NCBI GenBank assembly: GCA_032164245.1
Contig: JAVMKO010000006.1
Coordinates: forward strand, 8,199,001 to 8,263,000
Direction: 5' to 3'
Origin: Sternotherus odoratus
Lineage: Eukaryota; Chordata; Testudines; Kinosternidae
Length of the DNA: 64,000 bases
Position numbers and translations under genes: made by a program. The notes under the pieces were generated by a model that saw nothing but the letters and a program-made list of their open reading frames with translations, ran no database searches and was not told the origin of the DNA. Shown piece by piece: positions 10,375 to 22,148 of this stretch. The first letter of the stretch is position 1. Every line of letters starts with the position of its first letter.

Positions 10375-13125
10375 TAATTGTACGGTTAAATAAAGGTGAA
10401 ACATGCATATATCAGTCTTTATAATGGGGGTAATACCTCTCTCAGAGTGTGGAGCTCCTTTTGGTCCTTGGATGAAAGGTTCAATATAAACCCTTATTAT
10501 ATTTGGGTCCCCTTCTGATACTGTTGTAGGAAAACAGTAAACACTGAGGTGGCCACAGTTGCTTTGGAAGTCCAAAGTCTAAACCCCATAAATGTCTGTG
10601 GGTGTGCTAATGTTACTGCTTAACACCATGGCAGAAATAGTGTTGCTGTTTGCTGCTCTTTCTTTGCTAAGTGTGTGCTTGGGGAGTCTAGGCAATGTAT
10701 CTGGACAAATGAAATGGTGTTGGTTAAATCTGAGTAATGTCAGTTGTGACCAAATTAATCTAGGGTGTAACTGTTAACTTCATTGACATTGCAGTAGGGA
10801 TGTATTTGGCCCTTGGAATCTTTTAGAGTTTTGCTTCCTCCTCAATAAACGGCTAATCCTTTGCTTCAGGGACTGGGAGTGTTTTGAATGCAGTGTGTTC
10901 AGTCCTGATGGGAGGGGGAAGGGAGTGCCTTGTGTTGCTTTCCAACTGCTACATGCCTCCTCTGTAGCAGAATGAAAGAGCCTCATTGACTGGTTTTGGG
11001 AGGTAATGTGTCCTGCTCTCCCCTTGAAAGGTAAATTTATCAGAAACCATGGCCTTTTGAGGGAAAGAGAAGGACTATCCAGAAGGTGATTGCTGCCTTA
11101 TCAAAAGCAGGTGGATAACAAAGACAATGTCTGAGTAATGTCTTTTGAAATTGCCCTTTTTAATGACAAGCACTTAATAACTAGAAGTTGCATTTTAATA
11201 TGCCTGATAAATTGAGAGTTTCTAATTTGATTTAATACCAGGGACTAGTCTTCAAATATTTTTGCATGCTCTGTGACTGGGTTGGTTCTTTCATATGTGA
11301 CTGGAGAATTATTAAAAATACTTAAAATGTACAGACTTTGTATTGTTAAAGGTAGGTGAAACATGAAGATTTATTTTTTTGCATCAGTTCAGATATGAAA
11401 GGGATTATGAACATATGGAGACAACTTGTCAAGCATTGAACTGCTGTAGTATGTTTTATTTTCTCAAGGGTATAAAATTATTTTAGCATATTTTGTGATT
11501 CAGGGACATATTGCAATGAGCTGCTAATGTGTACCATAGTGTTCCACTAGATAGAATGAGAACAGCTTAATTAACTTAGTGGTAAAAGATTATGTTATGA
11601 TATTCACCTCTAGTTCAAGTGATGAGGTGCTGTGGGTCTGGAGCAGGAAGAACAGAGTTCTGTCTTTGTTATTGCTGTGAGTTCTGTGTGGTTGTTTATT
11701 GTAGCAACAGCCATGAAGTTCTGGGTGGCAACAGATTTGTTACAAAGTACTGGCCTTAGTTTCTTAAATTTTGCAGTCCTTTGTGGCTGACATTTTAATA
11801 TCATTCTCAAACTAGCACAAAATTATTATAAAAGTGGACAAGTACCACAGGATTCAGTGTTCTACTGGTCCCTGTTTCTCCCTCCCCCCGCCTCTCCCCC
11901 ACAAAAAAATTGTTGTGTGGCTGTAAATACCGGTATATTCAAATTGCAGACTAGGTCGCTGGTTCCAATCAAAATATTGTTGGTGTTTTTGGTAAGGAGT
12001 CTTGCAAAGGTTGCTATTAAAAAGCAAACATCAATAAGACAAATTTATAGCTGAGTCTGTTACCAAACCCTATGATTCAAGGATAGAGCGGCATTGAAAA
12101 CTCGCATATCTTCAGTTAGTAATTAAATTTGTATCTTTTCCCAAAATGTCTTCTATATAAATACAGAAATTGATTTCGTTCCTGTCTAAGATACTTTATG
12201 GCTTTTCTGTCATTGGATTTAATGATCAAGTCTTTAGAAACTGATTCTGCCTTTCAGAACAAGGAAGTTTGTATGTAACCTGCAAGGTACTTTCACGAAC
12301 ATGTGCTGTACAGAAAACTATGGATTTATTTTTGCTGTATACAGTAGTGAAATTGAAACTTGTCTTAACACCATTTTGAGCCTTTTTGTTCAGCTTTAAT
12401 GCTCAAAGGTCAGTGGAGCTGAGACTTGCTCCTTTATGTGAATATGGTATAAAACATGATTAAGGAGATTAGGAGAGTTACCACAAGTAGCAGAATCTGG
12501 CTGTAGTTGTGGAATTAGCATATGTTTCTTTTCTTCCTCCCTCTGTCATCCCCCCAAATAATCTTACCTCTTTCTGTCATAGTAGGGGAAAATTCTGCTG
12601 TACCTTTTGCTATGCCTGCTGTCCACGTGATTACAAAATTAATCCTCACACACAATCACTTTTCTCTGAAGTTCAAACATCTCTTTCAGTGAACATTCTA
12701 ATGACTATTAAATACTGCTTGAAAATGGAAAACATACTAGCCTTAGATGCTCTTCAGGAGTAACACTAAGAGAGATTATTTTACACAGAAATGTTTGAGC
12801 TGATTGGAAACAAGTAACTTTGGGAAAATTAAAATATTGAATAATGCTTTTATGTCAGGAAGATTTTTTTTTATTAAAGTCAACAACTGCAGTGTCTGCA
12901 GTTAGTTGTAAAATAATGGATTTAGGTGATCTTGAAATTTAATTTCTGCCAGGGAAAATCTTACTGTTCTAATTTATTACTCTATACTCCTGTTTGTAGG
13001 GCTTGGAAGCTAATGAATGCTTGCTTTGCTGCAAGCCAGGAGAACATTAGTGATTAAAAATTCAGCAGGTGCTGTGGTTCACTTAACGACTTGTTCTTTC
13101 ATCATTTTTAGGTCATAGACTCTTA
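10375..13125. other. Intron-like AT-rich DNA, no feature recognised
   Basis: About 2.7 kb without CR1, MITE or LTR signatures that I can support and without a domain-bearing frame. Short A- and T-runs only. Confidence 0.45.
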
Positions 13126-14158
13126 GGCCTGGTCCCCACTAGGGCTTAACGTCGACTTTAGCAAGCTAAAGTCGATTTAAGCCTGTACCCGTCCTCACAT
13201 GCATGCCCTTAAAGTCGATTTAAAGAGACCTTAAAATCGACTTCTGTACTCCTCCCTAACGAGAGGAGTAGCTGAAATCGACCTTTCTCTGGGTCAATTG
13301 TCATCTAGTGAGGATGCAGGTGACATTAAGCCTCCGACCTTCCGAGCAGCTCCGCGGACCCCCCGCCCGCCCGAGCAGCCCCGCGCCGGACCCCCCCTGC
13401 CCAAGCAGCTCCGCGAACCCCCCCGCCCGCCCGAGCATCCCCGCGGGGGGGGGGGGGGGGGACAGCCGGCGCGGGGCTGCTCGGGCGGGCGGGGGGGGTT
13501 CGCGGGGCTGCTCGGGCGGGGGGAGCCGGCGCGGGGCTGCTCGGGCTGGTGGGAGGGTTCGCGGAGCTGCTCGGGCAGGCACGGGAGTCCGCGGGGCTGC
13601 TCGGGCGGGGGGGGGGGTCTGCTGAGCTGCTCGGGCGGGCGGGGCGGGGGTCTGCTGAGCTGCTCGGGGGGGTCCACGGGGCTGCTCGGGCGGGGGGAGC
13701 CGGCGTGGGGCTGCTCGGGCTGGCGGGGGGTCTGCGGAGCTGCTCGGGTGGGCAGGGGTGGGTCCGGCGCGGGGCTGCTCGGGCAGGTGGGGGGGTTCGT
13801 GGACCTGCTCGGGCAGGGGGGGTCCGGCGCGGGGCTGCTCGGGCGGGCGGGGGGGTCCGCGGACCTGCTCGGACTGGGGCTGGTCCCCTGGGGAGCGTGC
13901 CTGGATGCCCCGAAAGGTGGTGCCAGCTGGGGACTCCCGGCAATGTGGGATACCTACCCACAGTGCAATGCTTCCTATGTCCACCCCTGCAAAAGTTTAA
14001 GGACAGACACTGTCGACCTGCTGTCCTTTGTGGGGACGCACTAAGTCGATTTTCTAAAGTCTACTTTAGACTTTAGAAGTCTACTTCTACTTTAGAAAAT
14101 CTACTTTAGAAAATCGACTTAAGGGAAATCGACCTACTGCTGTAGTGAAGACATACCC
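13126..14158. mobile_element. PIF/Harbinger-like MITE enlarged by an internal minisatellite
   Basis: The element opens with GGCCTGGTCCCCACTAG next to TTA and closes with GTAGTGAAGACATACCC. Its arms carry repeated AAAGTCGATTTA / TAAATCGACTT themes in inverted orientation (13140-13300 against 14040-14140). Between them, about 13340-13880, is a GC-rich tandem array of units around GCGGGGCTGCTCGGGCGG in both orientations. At about 1 kb it is roughly three times the size of related MITEs here. Several open frames of 100-250 residues, glycine- or proline-rich, are shadows of the array. Confidence 0.7.
13340..13880. repeat. GC-rich minisatellite inside the MITE
   Basis: Imperfect units of roughly 30-45 bases containing GGGGCTGCTCGGGC. 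The first part (before about 13440) carries the complementary orientation CCCGAGCAGC, so the array includes an inversion around the G-run at 13445-13461 and could fold back on itself. Confidence 0.85.
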
Positions 14159-15619
14159 GTAGAAACGTAAGTGTGTGGCATCTAGCTTTTTCATTCTCAA
14201 AAGTCAGATTCTCGTGTGCAAACTACCATAGTGTCGATATAACTGATTTGTTAAGATGTGGGTTATGCAGAGTGAGTTAGTCAGTATTATTCTCAAGCTT
14301 CCTCTAAGCTTTAAGAATCTCCGTTTTTATTTCTTAACTAGTGTTCCCCTTTCTCCCAACCCCCTTCCAGGCAGATCCTCATTCCTGCTGCTTCTCTGAC
14401 TTTGGAAATCCAGTGCTTTCGAAAGTGTTGGTTGAATTGAGATGTGTGCGCCCTGCTGTCGAGCAATTAAGTATGAGACATACCTAGTCTCAAGGATCCT
14501 CACTTGAATTCATTGTGTCTGACGCAGCATTTTTATATGCAAATGCTCTTTATTGTTTCAGGCAGGATTTTTAAGTCTGACGAAGCCACCCAGAAAAATT
14601 CTGTCCGTATTATTTTATCCAGTATGCAGTTTATTTGGTCTGTTAATATTCATGATTCTAGTTTTGCTCAGTATGGTCTTTTTAAAAAAATGTATAACTT
14701 CCGTCTTGAGGTCTTTTTACTAGAAGACTATTGAAATATGGAATCTCTACATGAAGTCACTTAACTCATCTTGAAATATGTAGACTGTCTTGCAGTTTAT
14801 TTCCACTTCCTTTTCCTTTAACACCTCCCCTTCTATTTCTTGTTTCATGTGTATTGGTAAAAGGTGAAAAAAACATGTTTTGTAATAGATGCCTCGTCTT
14901 TTCTCAGAGGGGATTGGATTCTGAAACTGTGGTTTACCAACTTCATTTTGCTGCATGTGTTGCTATTCTTGTAACTGGAAAAAATAAAAACAAATCAAAA
15001 TAGGTCTACCTTAAGCTAGGCTGTCCGTTAAGGAGGGTCTGCCTTCTTTGCATAAGTAATACTCAGATGTTCTAGGATCGTTAGCAATAGCAATACAAGA
15101 GTGTGACTAACTGGGTTTTATGCAAGATGGGTGGAGTACAAAAGTGCATCCAGGTGACTATATATTCAGATACCTTCGTGCATGAAATATGCACTTTTAC
15201 CAATTAACGTAACATTTCACAATCTCTTATTTCATATATAATGTTGGTAAGAGAATACTGCTTGTTATACATAGATAGATGCAGAGTTTGTTCTTTGAGT
15301 CATTGTGGATGGTTTCACTTAACTATCCTCTTTAAAAGGTGGGTGAGAGAATGTCTTTTATTGAGCCAGCTTCTGTTGGTAAGAGAGACAAGTTTTTGAG
15401 CTTATGCTGTACTCTTCTTCAGGTGGCGTTCAGTTCTGTGTGAACTCGAAAGCTTGTCTCAGAGAGATTGAATTCAGGATGTAGACTGTAGAGCAAGTAT
15501 CTTGAGAGAGGTCATGAAGAAAGTGGCAGTCATCATCCAGAGCAGAGCCACAGAAGGGCTGTTGAGGGGCTTTTGGCTTAAAACAAGACTGTATAATATA
15601 AGGTTGTGAGGCAACAGTG
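14159..15619. other. Intron-like DNA, no feature recognised
   Basis: A polypyrimidine tract ending CCCCCTTCCAG at about 14368 looks like a splice acceptor, but no good donor and no open phase follow. No repeat family is recognised. Confidence 0.4.
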
Positions 15620-16580
15620 ACAGATCAGTAGTGAGACTGAAGGCCCCACATTAAAAAGCATAGGAGGAGGACCAAAAAAGGGTCATTATGGCAAAACAAC
15701 AAAGTAAAAGAAGCAGCTAGAAGCAAAAAGGCATCCTTTAAAAACTGGAAATGAAATCCTATTGAGTAAAATAGAAAGAAACATAAACTCTGGCAAGTCA
15801 AGTGCAAAAGTATAATTAGGCAAGCCAAAAAAGAATCTGAAGAACAACTTGCCAAAGATTCAAAAAATAACAGCATTAATTTTTTTTAAGTACGTGAGGA
15901 GGAGGAAGCCTGATAAACATTGAATGGGGCCACTGGATGATCGGGGTGCTAAAGGAGCATTCAAGGATGATAAGGCTGTTGCGGAGAAACTAAATGAATT
16001 CTTTGCATCAGTCTTCACTGCAGAGGATGTGAGGGAGAGTCCCACACCTGAGCCATTCCTTTTAGGTGATGAATATGAGGCACTGTTCCAGATTGAGGAA
16101 GTTTTGGAACACAATTGTTTAATTAAAACGGTAATAAGTTGCCAGGACCAGATGGTATTCATTCAAGCATTCTGAAAGAACTAAAATATGAAATTGGAGA
16201 ACTACTAGCTGTGGTGTGTAACCTATCATTTAAATCAGCTTCTGTACCAGATGACTGAGAGCTAATGTGACACCAATTTTTTTTAAAAGCTGCAGTGGTG
16301 ATCCTGATAATCGCAGGCCAGTAAGCCTAACTTCAGTATCAGGCAAATTGATCGAAACTACAGTAAAGAACAGAATTATCAGACACACAGATGAACACTA
16401 TTTGTTGGGGAAGAGTCAACATGGTTTTTGTAAAGGGAATCATGCCTCACCAATCTTTTAGAATTCTTTGAATGTGGGGGGGTCAAAAAACCTGTGGACA
16501 AGGGGGATCCAGTTGATATAGTGTATTTAGACTTTCAAAAAGCCTTTGACAAGGTCCCTCACCAAAGGCTCTTAAGATAA

Positions 16581-16875
16581 GGGCTTGTCTACACTTACAT
16601 TTTATAGCACTCTAACTTGCTGCATCAGGAGTGTGAAAAATCAGCCCTCCCGAGCACAGCAAGTCTGAGCGCTTTCAAGTGCTAGTGTGGATAGGCTCCG
16701 AGTGCTGGGAGCTTTGCTCCCCGCTGTCTGAGCTAATCCCCTTGTGGAGTAGCTCTCCTAGTGCTCCTGGTAATCCCTTTCCCAGCGCTCGTGCACAACC
16801 ACACTCACACTTCAAAGTGCTGCCATGGGAGCATTCCCACGACAGCGCTTTGAAGTTTCCAGTGTAGTCATGCCC
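16581..16875. mobile_element. PIF/Harbinger-like MITE nested in CR1
   Basis: Ends GGGCTTGTCTACACTTACA and CCAGTGTAGTCATGCCC, with TAA directly outside both (16578-16580 and 16876-16878). The CR1 protein reading breaks off after HQRLLR at the left border and resumes with STHGKV-like sequence at the right, so the insertion is clean. Same subfamily as 43970-44247, with which it shares TTTATAGC.CTCTAACTTGCT. Confidence 0.85.
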
Positions 16876-17296
16876 TAAGTAAGCACTCATGGGAAGGTCT
16901 TCTCATGGATCAGTAATTGGTTAAAAGATAAGAAATAAAAAGTAGGAATAAAGGGTCAGTTTTCAGAATGCAAAGAGTAAATAGTGTCCCCCAGGAGTGT
17001 GTACTGGGACAAGTGCTGTTCAGCATATTCAGTAATTATCTGAAAAAAGGGTAAGCAGGTGGTGAAATTTGCATATGATACAAAATTTGTCAAGATAGTT
17101 AAGTCCAAAACAGTGTGTGAAGAGTTACAACGGGATCTTGCAAAACTGGGTGACTGGGCAACAAAGCGGCAGATGAAATTCAATGTTGAGAAATGCAAAG
17201 TAATGCACAGTGGCAAACATAATCCTAACTATACATACACAATTATGGGATCTATATTAGCTGTTACCACCCATGAAAGAGATCTTGGAATCATTG

Positions 17297-17534
17297 AAGT
17301 GACAAAGAGTCCTGTGGCACCTTAAAGACTAACTAAAGTATTGAAGCATAAGCTTTCTTGAGCTAATACCCACTTCGTCAGATGCATACCTGCCCCTGGA
17401 TATTTCCACTGCTTGCATCCGACGAAGTGGGTATTAGCCCACGAAAGCTTATGCTTCAATACTTTAGTTAGTCTTTAAGGTGCCACAGGACTCTGTCACT
17501 TCTGCAATTCCAGACTAACACGGCTACCTCTCTG
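17297..17534. mobile_element. Palindromic Penelope-like 3'-tail insertion
   Basis: Two copies of the Penelope-like 3' tail lie head to head: about 17300-17386 (GAGTCCTGTGGCACCTTAAA onward) and 17417-17505 (its reverse complement), separated by about 30 bases. Flanks show a target duplication, TCTTGGAATCATTG at 17283-17296 and TCTTGGAATCCATTG at 17537-17551, differing by one base. The CR1 reading resumes after it. The link to Penelope is made by the longer element at 62903-63690, which contains the same tail. Confidence 0.8.
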
Positions 17535-17653
17535 ATTCTTGGAATCCATTGTGAATAATTCTCTGAAAACATCGGCTCAGTGCACAGCAGCAATCAAGCT
17601 AACCATGTTAGGAACCATTAGGGATGGGTAAGACCGAAAATATCATAATGCCC

Positions 17654-17910
17654 CAGGGCCGGGTCTAGGCACCAGCGCTCCAAGCGTGTGCCTGGGGCGG
17701 CAAGTCGCAGTGGAGCGGCCTGACGTTCACCGTCAGGGTGGCAGTCAGGCTGCCATGGATTCAGCGGTATTTCAGCGGCAGGGACAATGAGGCCGCAGGA
17801 CCTGTGGACCTCCGCAGAGATGCCACCAAATCCATGGTACACAGAACTACCCGCAGGTGTGCTGCCGAACGTCCACTCTTGGAGCAACAAAAACTGTAGA
17901 GCTGCCCCTG
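17654..17910. mobile_element. hAT-like MITE nested in CR1
   Basis: Begins CAGGGCCGGGTCTAGG and ends AGAGCTGCCCCTG, the CAGGG...CCCTG termini of hAT elements. ATGCCC stands on both sides (17648-17653 and 17911-17916), probably part of an 8-bp duplication. CR1 sequence (AATATCATAATGCCC, then CACATTTTGAATACTGTGTG) continues across it. Confidence 0.7.
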
Positions 17911-18573
17911 ATGCCCACATTTTGAATACTGTGTGCAGATCTAGTTGCCTCATCTCAAATATATATATATTTTCATTGGAAAAGCTACAGAGAAGGGCAT
18001 CAAGATTAGGGGTATGGAACAGCTTTCGTATGAGGAGAGATTAAAAAAGACGGGAGCTTTTCATCTTGGAAAATAGACGCCTAAAGGTGGAGATGATACC
18101 AGTCTATAAAATCTTGACTGGTGTGGAGAAAGTGACTAAGGAAATGTTATGGGAAGGAGTAAATAACACACGAATTAAGGGTCACCCAATGAAATTAATA
18201 GGCAGCAGGTTTAAAACAAAAGGAGGTACTTTACACAACACACAGTCAACCTGAGGAACTCCTTGCTGGGGATGATGTGAAGGCCAAAGCTCTAACAGGG
18301 TTAAAAAAACAAAACAAGATAAGTTATTGGAGGATAAGTCCATCAGTGGCTATTAGCCAGGATGGGAAGAGATGCAGCACCATGCTCTGTGTCCCTAGAG
18401 TCTATTTGCCAGAACCGGAGATTGGACAACAAGGGACGGATCACTTGATGACTGCCTCTCTTGTTCATTCCCTCTGAAGCAACTGGTATTGGCCACTGTT
18501 GGAAGACAGGATACTGTGCTATTTTGACCATTGGTCTGACCCAGTATAGCCGTTCTTATGTTCTTAGACTCCT

Positions 18574-19662
18574 GAATATTCTTAAAAACTGAATGTGCAC
18601 TGAATCTAGAATACACAACAGAGACCTCTCTGTAAACCAATTTTGGAAGAGTAATGGAGACTTTCAGCTTCAGGGTTTTAGCTATCTGGATCTCTCTTCA
18701 GATGTATTATTTATATACTCCAGCCTAATCTGCAGTGTGAGAGGGTGAGTTTCTAATCAGGGCAACCATATTTCTTTGAAGAAGCCTGTTTGGGCAAAGT
18801 TAACATATTTAATACCCATTGCTGACGACCACTTGTTCCAGTTACTCTATTTGTCTATGGACAGGTTAAGTGGATATCGCGGGTACACCTGAAACTCTTC
18901 CTTTTCCACCTTTCTAAACGTCTCTTACAGATAATGTTTGGCTCGCCCATAGTTGCATGTTCAAGTTATTGTATATCATACTCTGCAAAACTGACATTCT
19001 GGGTAATATGTTCAATATTACAAAAATAATTTCACATACAGCTGACTCAGTCTGCAGGAAGTATGAGGGACAAACTGACTTCATCACTTTGAGATCTGAT
19101 TAGGGTGTATGAAATTAAGACTTGCATATTTTTGAAAAGCCTAAGCAATAGGATTTTGTTACCTTCAAACATTCCTAGCAGCTCTGAACTATTTTTGGCT
19201 TGGCTTGTGATTTGTGTTTAGAATTTGACTAGCTTTTAATTAGGGAAGTACTCTAAGATGCCTTTTTTCTCTCAGCAACTATTACTGTACAGTGAAGACC
19301 AATATAAATACAAAGCCTCTCACTCTAGAAATAAGTGTACAATAGCTAAAATACAAAAATGAATAAATCCAAACATTAAATTGTATATTAAGTGTGTGGT
19401 GTAAAGTTAGGTCTTTTTAAAGGCCTAAAACATTTTCAACATCTGCAAAATGTTTTTCAAAAGAACAGAATTGTGTTCTTTTTTGTCTTTTAAGTACTGT
19501 GTAAAGAAGGCCAGAAATATTTTTATAAAAAGTAGGTTTGATTTTCTGCTCATCTCTTTAACCTTGGGAATATGGAGTGTGTGTCTGGTCTTCCTTGGTT
19601 TGCTGGAAGATGTTTTCAGATTTTGTATTGGTGAGCCCTTTTCAAGAGCAAGACTCTTGAGT
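18574..19662. other. Intron-like DNA, no feature recognised
   Basis: AT-rich, with no supported exon, RNA gene or repeat family. Confidence 0.4.
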
Positions 19663-19833
19663 GCAATTCCCCCCCCCCCCCTTATAAATTAAAAACACTT
19701 TTTAAATATTTAACACTATTATAAATGCGGGAGGTGAGTGGAGTTTGGGGGTGGAGGCTGACAACTGGCGACCCCTCACGTAATAACCTCACGATCCCCT
19801 GAAGGGTCATGACCCCTAGTTTGAGAATCCCTG
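19663..19833 (-). mobile_element. hAT-like MITE, truncated, inverted relative to the next copy
   Basis: Ends in AGTTTGAGAATCCCTG and runs back through TCACGTAATAACCTCACGA and TTATAAATTAAAAACAC, the reverse complement of the element at 19938-20138. The distal end is replaced by a C13-14 run near 19668-19681, so it is truncated. Confidence 0.7.
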
Positions 19834-19937
19834 TATACGGTATCTCTGATCATGTATATTGTGAGCTTTTGCAGTATAAAGGGTTTGGTGTTTTGGATTC
19901 CTATTAAAGATATCTGTTCTCCAAAACATTGTTAGGG

Positions 19938-20138
19938 CAGGGGTTCTCAAACTGGAGGTCGTGAGGTTATTACATGGGTGGGTCATGAGCTGTCAACCTC
20001 CACCCCAAACCCCGCTATTCCTGCAGCATTTATAATGGTGTTACATATATTGAAAAGTATTTTTAATTTATAAAGGAGGGTCGCACTCAGGCTTGCTGTG
20101 TGAAAGGGGTTACCTGTAATAAAGTTTGAGAGCCACTG
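19938..20138 (+). mobile_element. hAT-like MITE (201 bp)
   Basis: Termini CAGGGGTTCTCAAACTGG and AAAGTTTGAGAGCCACTG. Left flank TGTTAGGG and right flank AATTAGGG agree in 6 of 8 positions, as expected for a decayed hAT duplication. It lies 104 bases from an opposite-orientation copy. Confidence 0.8.
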
Positions 20139-20236
20139 AATTAGGGCTTGTTACACAGAGACACTCAAGAAATTTAAGGTGAATTAACTTTTAAATTATG
20201 CGCATTGACTTCACACCTTTAGCCTTAACTTTCCTG

Positions 20237-20537
20237 AAGGTATGTTTACACTAGAAATGCTACAACTGCAGTGTTGTAGTGTAAATGCTTATTAAGGTGA
20301 TGAGAGGTTCTTTCTGCTGCAGTAAATCCACCTATCTGAGGACTTTTCTCCACTTACCGTGGATCGACGCTGCAGCAATCGATCCACTGGGGGTTGATTT
20401 AGTGGGTCTAGTGAAGAAGCATGGTGTAGATACCACAATAAGTCAACCTAAGGTACGTAGTAAAATCCATCTATGTTACTCAGATAGCTGGAGTTGCATA
20501 ACTTAGTTCTACTTAACCCCGTAGTGGAGACCTGCCC
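20237..20537. mobile_element. PIF/Harbinger-like MITE
   Basis: Ends AGGTATGTTTACACTAG and GTAGTGGAGACCTGCCC fit the common termini of this superfamily here. No exact TWA duplication is kept. Non-coding interior. Confidence 0.6.
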
Positions 20538-21981
20538 TAAGAGATAATAGCTAGGACAATGGAAGAATTCTTCCATTGAACCTAGTGGTGTCTACTCCGG
20601 GGCTTAGGTTGGCTTAATTTAACTAATCTCTCAGAAGAGTACATTTTTCACACCCTGAGCGATTTAGCTAGCTCGAGCCAACTTTATAGTGTATACCAGC
20701 CCCTAGTGTATTGCTATAGACATAGCAATAATGACTAAGGTCAACATTTACTCAATTTCAGGGTTTTTTTGTTTTTCAAGAAGCCTGCTGAAAAATCCTT
20801 CCCATTTCAGTTGCCCAGTTGTGGTTTTGTGATGTGTTCATCTCACTTGTTCTCTGGTGCTTATGGATTCCTCCAGGTCGGACAGAGCCATGATGCAGGA
20901 AAAAATGCAGAAAAAAGCTTGGTTTTTTTAGCGTGGGAAAGGATGAAAATCAACTACTTTATTGCTAATTCTTTTATATTAACTAGTCTTCTCTTTGACA
21001 CCAGGGTCTCAAAATAATTAAATATAATGTATATTTGTTCTGTATTGTGTTTTTAGACTGGCTTTTTTCTTAGTAACCTGGGAGCAAGCTTACTTCTTCT
21101 TTACTCTTAATCACCAGGTCAATAATTTTGTTCAAGTAACTTCTGCTTTACAGTATTTCTGTGTGTGGTTTTTTTTCCTTTGGTTTTTCTCTTGATATTT
21201 TTATCTTAACCACTTAATATTTCTGTCATGGGAGGAAGTTAGTTTTGCTGCTTGACTTTTATTTCACTGTTAGCTTGGCAGAATGCCAAATGTGAAATCT
21301 TGTTCATAGTGATTTCTCTATGATTAGATATTTTTTCCCTATGTCTGCATGTTAACATATTTCAGAAGACAATAGCAGTACATTTTAAAATTTAGATTTT
21401 ATATTTCCCTGCTGCTTATCTGTTGAGGATGGGAGTTTTCTCAGCAAATTAGCATTTGGGAGTCCTTTTTGATCTGCTGCCACTTCCAGAATTTAGGTAG
21501 CACTGGAAATCAGGCGCACCACCTTCCACCTGCATCTAGCTAGGCATAGTGAGAACTTTTGTTGGATCTAGAGTCCCTACCGCTGTAACCCATGGCTCTT
21601 TGTACCTCTGGAAGTGGAGGATGTAACCTCCCAATTCAATGGGCGCACACACTGCCACCTCTTCCTTGCCTTGCCAAGGAGGCAGGGCTGTCCTTGGGAT
21701 TTATGGGGCCCTATGCAATACAGTATTATTAAACTGGTGCTCCCATGCCCGATGGCAGCCCGGGCTCACATATGTATTTTAGATGAGTGGTCTTTGGAAG
21801 GATTTATTAAAAAAACCACCTGAAGATCCAAGCATTTAAGGCTGACGAATACTCAGATTGTGCATCTAAACAATCTCTACAAGGATTTTTTTAGAGATGT
21901 TCTTATAATCTTCAGCAACACACTAATGAAATATTTTTAAAGCAAATTTTAAACCTAAAGTCCTGTAGATTGTGTTCTGAG
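20538..21981. other. Intron-like DNA with a possible hAT fragment
   Basis: Mostly unassigned. AGGCAGGGCTGTCCTTGGG near 21680 resembles the left end of a hAT-type repeat, but no right end is visible. No coding signal. Confidence 0.35.
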
Positions 21982-22125
21982 CACTGTTCCCTCTAAGCTG
22001 TGCATGTGTGCGCGCGCACACAGATACGAAACACGGCATGCACAAAAATTTGCACAGAAGCACAAAAAATTGCACAGAAGAATTTTTTTGTGCACATGGC
22101 CTGTCAAAAATTAGAGGGAACAATG
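21982..22125. mobile_element. hAT-like MITE with perfect 8-bp target duplication (144 bp)
   Basis: Terminal inverted repeats CACTGTTCCCTCTAA and TTAGAGGGAACAATG. The octamer GTTCTGAG occurs directly outside both ends (21974-21981 and 22126-22133) without a mismatch, the hallmark of hAT insertion. The interior repeats TTGCACAGAAGCACAAAAAA-like units. The perfect duplication suggests a fairly recent insertion compared with others here. Confidence 0.9.
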
Positions 22126-22148
22126 GTTCTGAGTAAATATTACAGTAA

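Larger units (their letters stand above)
15620..18573 (+). mobile_element. CR1-type LINE, decayed, with three nested insertions
   Basis: Remnant of the reverse-transcriptase ORF of a CR1-clade non-LTR retrotransposon, which copies its RNA at a nicked target. Recognisable in order: the linker before the reverse transcriptase (KLNEFFASVFTAEDV at about 15985-16030), SQHGF near 16415, DFQKAFDKVPHQRL at about 16530-16570, the active-site block at 17068-17079 reading FAYD where FADD is expected, and a KFNVEKCKVMH block near 17180. The 3' end (about 17960-18573) ends in TTCTTATGTTCTTA. Frameshifts and stops break every domain and one catalytic aspartate is a tyrosine, so it is inactive. A Harbinger-like MITE (16581-16875), a Penelope tail (17297-17534) and a hAT-like element (17654-17910) interrupt it. 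Confidence 0.88.

Noticed and set aside
13294..14076. Several 100-250 residue frames on both strands
   Set aside because: All are translations of the GC-rich minisatellite inside a MITE.
14342..14430. Splice-acceptor-like CCCCCTTCCAG as a possible exon start
   Set aside because: No adequate donor downstream and no open phase linking to another candidate exon.
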